From Gaiellales bacterium (lineage in GTDB: Bacteria > Actinomycetota > Thermoleophilia > Gaiellales > F1-60-MAGs149), in NCBI GenBank assembly GCA_030831375.1, contig JAURLF010000101.1, positions 1-7,656 of the forward strand: DNA of 7,656 bases, written 5' to 3'. Below the pieces are notes generated by a model. The model had not been told where the DNA came from. It worked only from the letters and a program-made list of their open reading frames with translations, and did no database searches. A program made the translations under genes and the position numbers. This document shows positions 5,083-7,656 of this stretch, one piece after another. Numbering within the stretch: the first letter of the stretch is position 1; the number at the start of each line of letters is the position of its first letter.

Positions 5083-6672
5083 ATGGGCAGTCCGGTGGAT
5101 GCGCCCGCGCCCGGTGCGCGCAGCCGCTCCGTGTCCGCGGCCCTGTTCAGCGCGGCGACGGGCATCTCGCGGGTGCTCGGGCTGGTGCGCGAGATCATCT
5201 CGGCGCAGCTGCTCGGCGTGTCGGGTCCGGCCAGCGCCTTCGTGGTCGCCAACAACGTGCCGAACACGACGCGCTCCCTGGTCGCGGACTCGGCGCTCGG
5301 CGCGTCCTTCGTGCCGGTCTTCAACGAGCTCCTCGTCAAAGGGGAGCGCGAGCGGGCGTGGCGGGTCGCCTCCAGCGCGCTGACCCTCGCCGTAATCGCC
5401 CTGACCGTCCTCACGATCCTCGGGATCGTCTTCACGCGACCGCTGCTGTCGTTCGCGAACCTCTCCGGCGAGCAGCTCGAGCTGACCGTGACGATGACCA
5501 GGATCCTGTTCCCGATCCTGATCCTGCTCGGCATCGCGGGCCTCGTGCAGGCGATCCTCAACTCGTTCGACGAGTTCGTGCTGCCCGCGATCGCCCCGGT
5601 CTTCTGGAACGCGGTCATCATCGGCTTCCTCGTCTACGCCTTCACCGCCGACGAGCTCGATCGGCGCGCCGTCATCCTCGCCGTCGGCACGCTCGTCGGC
5701 ACCGTCGTGCAGACCGTCGTGCCGTTGCCCGGTCTGCGCGGCAAGGGCGCGACGCTGCGGCCCCTGATCGATCTGCGCGATCCTGCGGTGCGGCGGATTC
5801 TGGTGCTCTTGATCCCGGTGGCGCTCGGGCTCGGCCTGGCCAACGTGAATCTGACCGTGTCGACCTACATCGCCACCTACGTGGACCCGGCCTACGCGCC
5901 GCGCGCGATCGATGCCGCCTTCCGGATCTACATGCTGCCGCAGGGCATCTTCTCGGTCGCGGTCTCCACGATCATGTTCCCGCTGATGGCGCGCGCGGTC
6001 GCCGCCCACGACCTCGTCCGGCTGCGCGGGGCGCTGGCCGAGGGCGCCCGCCTGATCCTGTACCTGCTGCTGCCGGCGAGCGCCGTGATCGCGGTGCTCG
6101 CGACCCCGATCGTGGAGCTCCTGTTCCAACGCGGCGCGTGGACGGCCGCGGAGACGCCGGGCGTCGCACAGGCCGTGGTCGCCTTCTCGCTCGGCCTCGC
6201 TCTCAACGGCCTGATCCTGCTCTTCACGCGCTGCCTGTTCGCGCTCCAGCACGTCTGGGTCGCGACGGGGATCGCGCTCGTCAACCTGCTCGCGGCGGTG
6301 ACGCTGAGCCTGCTCCTGTACGAACCCTTCGGGGTGTGGGGGATCCCGCTCGCCAACTCGATCGCGAACGCGGTCGTGGTGCCGCTGATGTGGATCGTGC
6401 TGCGGCGACGGATCGGCGCCCTCGACACGCTCCCGGTCGTCGCCGCCGGCCTGCGCATGCTCGCCCTCTCGCTCGTGGCCGCGCTGATTGCCTGGGGCGT
6501 CTGGCGCGGCGCGGACAGCGTCCTCGGCGACGGCCTGCTCGGACTGATCGTCGGCGTCGGGCTGGCGATCGCGATCAGCGGTGGGGCGTACCTCCTCGCC
6601 ACCCGCGCCCTCGGATTCGCGGAGGCTGACCGCATCCTCGCGCTGCTGCGCCGACGGCGGGAGCCCGCATGA
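5083..6672 (+). CDS. murJ: Lipid II flippase MurJ (MviN family)
   Basis: MurJ moves lipid-linked peptidoglycan precursor across the cytoplasmic membrane and belongs to the MOP exporter superfamily. The 529-residue product is hydrophobic throughout and consistent with the family's 14 membrane helices. TM1 carries SAATGISRVLGLVREIISA (23-41), followed by FVVANNVPNTTRSLVAD (53-69) and FVPVFNELL (76-84). The family's basic residues are recognisable at R30, R36, R64 and R281 (matching E. coli R18, R24, R52 and R270 by my eye alignment). The position matching E. coli Asp39 is Ser51. The FRIYMLPQGIFSVAVSTIMFPLMAR segment (280-304) is a strong MviN match. ATG 5083 gives a short hydrophilic lead of about 16 residues. 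The gene is divergent from rpsT and overlaps the next gene by ATGA. Another MOP-family transporter is possible but less likely. Confidence 0.9.
   Translation: MGSPVDAPAPGARSRSVSAALFSAATGISRVLGLVREIISAQLLGVSGPASAFVVANNVPNTTRSLVADSALGASFVPVFNELLVKGERERAWRVASSALTLAVIALTVLTILGIVFTRPLLSFANLSGEQLELTVTMTRILFPILILLGIAGLVQAILNSFDEFVLPAIAPVFWNAVIIGFLVYAFTADELDRRAVILAVGTLVGTVVQTVVPLPGLRGKGATLRPLIDLRDPAVRRILVLLIPVALGLGLANVNLTVSTYIATYVDPAYAPRAIDAAFRIYMLPQGIFSVAVSTIMFPLMARAVAAHDLVRLRGALAEGARLILYLLLPASAVIAVLATPIVELLFQRGAWTAAETPGVAQAVVAFSLGLALNGLILLFTRCLFALQHVWVATGIALVNLLAAVTLSLLLYEPFGVWGIPLANSIANAVVVPLMWIVLRRRIGALDTLPVVAAGLRMLALSLVAALIAWGVWRGADSVLGDGLLGLIVGVGLAIAISGGAYLLATRALGFAEADRILALLRRRREPA
6659..6663 (+). 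promoter_or_regulatory. Ribosome binding site of the YihY-family gene
   Basis: GGGAG inside the last codons of murJ is 5 nt before ATG 6669. It supports the overlapping start and translational coupling with murJ. Confidence 0.6.
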
Positions 6673-7586
6673 GGCCCGGCGGGCTGCGGGTCCCGGGACC
6701 GGTCGTCTTCGCCTTCCTCGTCCTGCGCGACGCGCTCGGCCGCTTCCAACGGCACCGCTGCACGACCGCGGCCGCTGCGATCGCCTTCCACGTCCTGTTC
6801 TCGCTGTTCCCGCTCGTCCTGATCGTGGCCGCCGTGGTCGGCGGCGACGTCCGCGACGCCTCGCTCCGCAGCCAGATCTCCGACGCGATCGTGACGGCGC
6901 TGCCGCTCGACGAGACCGCGAAGGATCAGATCGACCGGCTCCTGCAGCAGGCCACGCGCAACCTCGCCGCGATCGGCGTGATCGGCGTGATCGCCCTGAT
7001 CTGGTCGGCGAGCGGGATGCTCGGCAGCGTCCGCGGTGCGATGGAGCTCGCCTGGGAGGGCACGCTCGGGACGCGCGACTTCGTGCGCGGCAAGCTCGTC
7101 GACGCGGTGCTCCTGACCATCGTCGTGGCCGTGATCCTCGCCTCGTTCCTCGTCGGGATCCTGATCAGCGTCCTGCCCCGCGTCCCCGGGGAGGCTTTCC
7201 AGGGCACGGCCTGGGAGGCCTACGCGGACGTGGTCCGCTCGTCGGTCGCGCCCGCGATCAGCACGCTCAGCTCGTGGTTGATCCTGACCCTCGCCTATAA
7301 GTTCCTGCCGACGCCGCGGCCCGCGCTGCGCTACGCCGTCCTCGGCGCCCTGCCTGCCGCGCTGCTTCTCGAGGGCGCGCGGCTGCTCTTCGCCGTCTAC
7401 GTCACCGACATCGCCACGTACGACATCGTCTACGGCTCGATCGGCTCGATCATCGCCTTCCTGTTCTTCGTCTACATCGCGTCGATCATCACGCTCGTCG
7501 GCGCCGAGCTCGGCGCCTCCATGCGCCGCGTGCACCAGACCTGGCGGATGCTCGCCCCGGACGGCGTGCGGCCGCCCGGCCGATGA
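6669..7586 (+). CDS. YihY/BrkB family inner-membrane protein
   Basis: This is an integral membrane protein of the YihY/BrkB (UPF0761) family. Members were once labelled ribonuclease BN, which is wrong for the family, and their molecular role is not settled. The 305-residue product has about six predicted membrane segments (roughly 33-57, 100-118, 144-170, 195-213, 222-245 and 255-280). The family pattern is clear: TTAAAAIAFHVLFSLFPLVL near the N-terminus (32-51), IWSASGMLGSVRGAMELAWE in the middle (111-130), and the C-terminal YGSIGSIIAFLFFVYIASII followed by TLVGAELGA (255-283). A soluble loop lies at about 60-95. The ATG overlaps the murJ stop, so the two are probably co-translated. A role in envelope biology is plausible from this pairing but remains inference. 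The C-terminus is short and basic. lepA begins 16 nt after the stop. Confidence 0.9.
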   Translation: MRPGGLRVPGPVVFAFLVLRDALGRFQRHRCTTAAAAIAFHVLFSLFPLVLIVAAVVGGDVRDASLRSQISDAIVTALPLDETAKDQIDRLLQQATRNLAAIGVIGVIALIWSASGMLGSVRGAMELAWEGTLGTRDFVRGKLVDAVLLTIVVAVILASFLVGILISVLPRVPGEAFQGTAWEAYADVVRSSVAPAISTLSSWLILTLAYKFLPTPRPALRYAVLGALPAALLLEGARLLFAVYVTDIATYDIVYGSIGSIIAFLFFVYIASIITLVGAELGASMRRVHQTWRMLAPDGVRPPGR

Positions 7587-7590
7587 CGGG

Positions 7591-7596
7591 TACCCT
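7591..7596 (+). promoter_or_regulatory. Candidate -10 of lepA, leaderless arrangement
   Basis: TACCCT fits TAnnnT and ends 6 nt before GTG 7603. A start 7 nt past the hexamer falls exactly on the G of the initiation codon. It overlaps the perfect palindrome GGGTACCC at 7588-7595. No Shine-Dalgarno sequence is seen before the GTG, which favours a leaderless mRNA. No strong -35 is visible. Confidence 0.4.
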
Positions 7597-7602
7597 TACC
7601 GG

Positions 7603-7656
7603 GTGGACCAGCAGCTGATCCGGAACTTCTCGATCGTCGCGCACATCGACCACGGC
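7603..7656 (+). CDS. lepA: Elongation factor 4 (LepA), 5' end only
   Basis: LepA is a translational GTPase related to EF-G. Only 18 codons lie in the window, reading MDQQLIRNFSIVAHIDHG. This is the characteristic LepA N-terminus (I-R-N-F-S-I-x-A-H-I-D-H-G), running into the first GTP-binding loop, whose following K-S-T would be just outside. The GTG at 7603 gives the short N-terminus seen in many bacteria. The N-terminal I-R-N-F-S context favours LepA over other translational GTPases such as TypA/BipA. In many actinobacteria lepA stands directly divergent from rpsT, whereas here murJ and the YihY-family gene lie between them. Confidence 0.88.
   Translation, partial: MDQQLIRNFSIVAHIDHG

Noticed and set aside
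4690..6252. 520-codon minus-strand frame across rpsT and murJ
   Set aside because: It is antisense to murJ and out of frame with rpsT, and its Arg/Asp/Glu/His-rich composition is typical of GC-driven shadows.
5928..7535. 535-codon minus-strand frame opposite murJ and the YihY-family gene
   Set aside because: It is a shadow frame that spans two real genes and has no recognisable domain or ribosome binding site.

Overview
The window is a very GC-rich piece of bacterial chromosome packed with housekeeping genes. The gene order rplM-rpsI-glmM-glmS-acpS, the frequent GTG starts, the near-absence of intergenic DNA and the protein sequences all point to Actinomycetota. A deep branch such as Thermoleophilia/Solirubrobacterales is my best guess, but that placement is inference. 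No mobile element, CRISPR array, tRNA, rRNA or foreign-looking stretch was seen, and I find no previously undescribed system. The points of interest are in gene starts, promoters, a ribosomal-protein tail and a few substituted residues.

Left block, plus strand (about 1-4511): a short leader with a candidate promoter, then rplM (L13) and rpsI (S9), then glmM and glmS, then acpS. The genes are spaced 0-31 nt apart or overlap. GlmS makes glucosamine-6-phosphate and GlmM converts it to glucosamine-1-phosphate, which feeds UDP-GlcNAc and peptidoglycan synthesis. AcpS activates acyl carrier protein for lipid synthesis. The block therefore links ribosome production with precursors of wall and membrane. 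glmM appears to start at CTG, and glmS may have its own promoter driving a leaderless or nearly leaderless transcript.

Centre, minus strand (4508-4981): rpsT, encoding ribosomal protein S20 with a long acidic Ala/Glu/Asp-rich C-terminal tail. It converges on acpS, and the two stop codons share one palindromic CTAG.

Right block, plus strand (5083-7656): murJ (lipid II flippase), a YihY/BrkB-family membrane protein gene overlapping it by ATGA, and the first 18 codons of lepA (elongation factor 4), which runs off the window. A 101-nt divergent gap separates rpsT from murJ. It holds a likely rpsT promoter whose core nearly duplicates the sequence in front of rplM.
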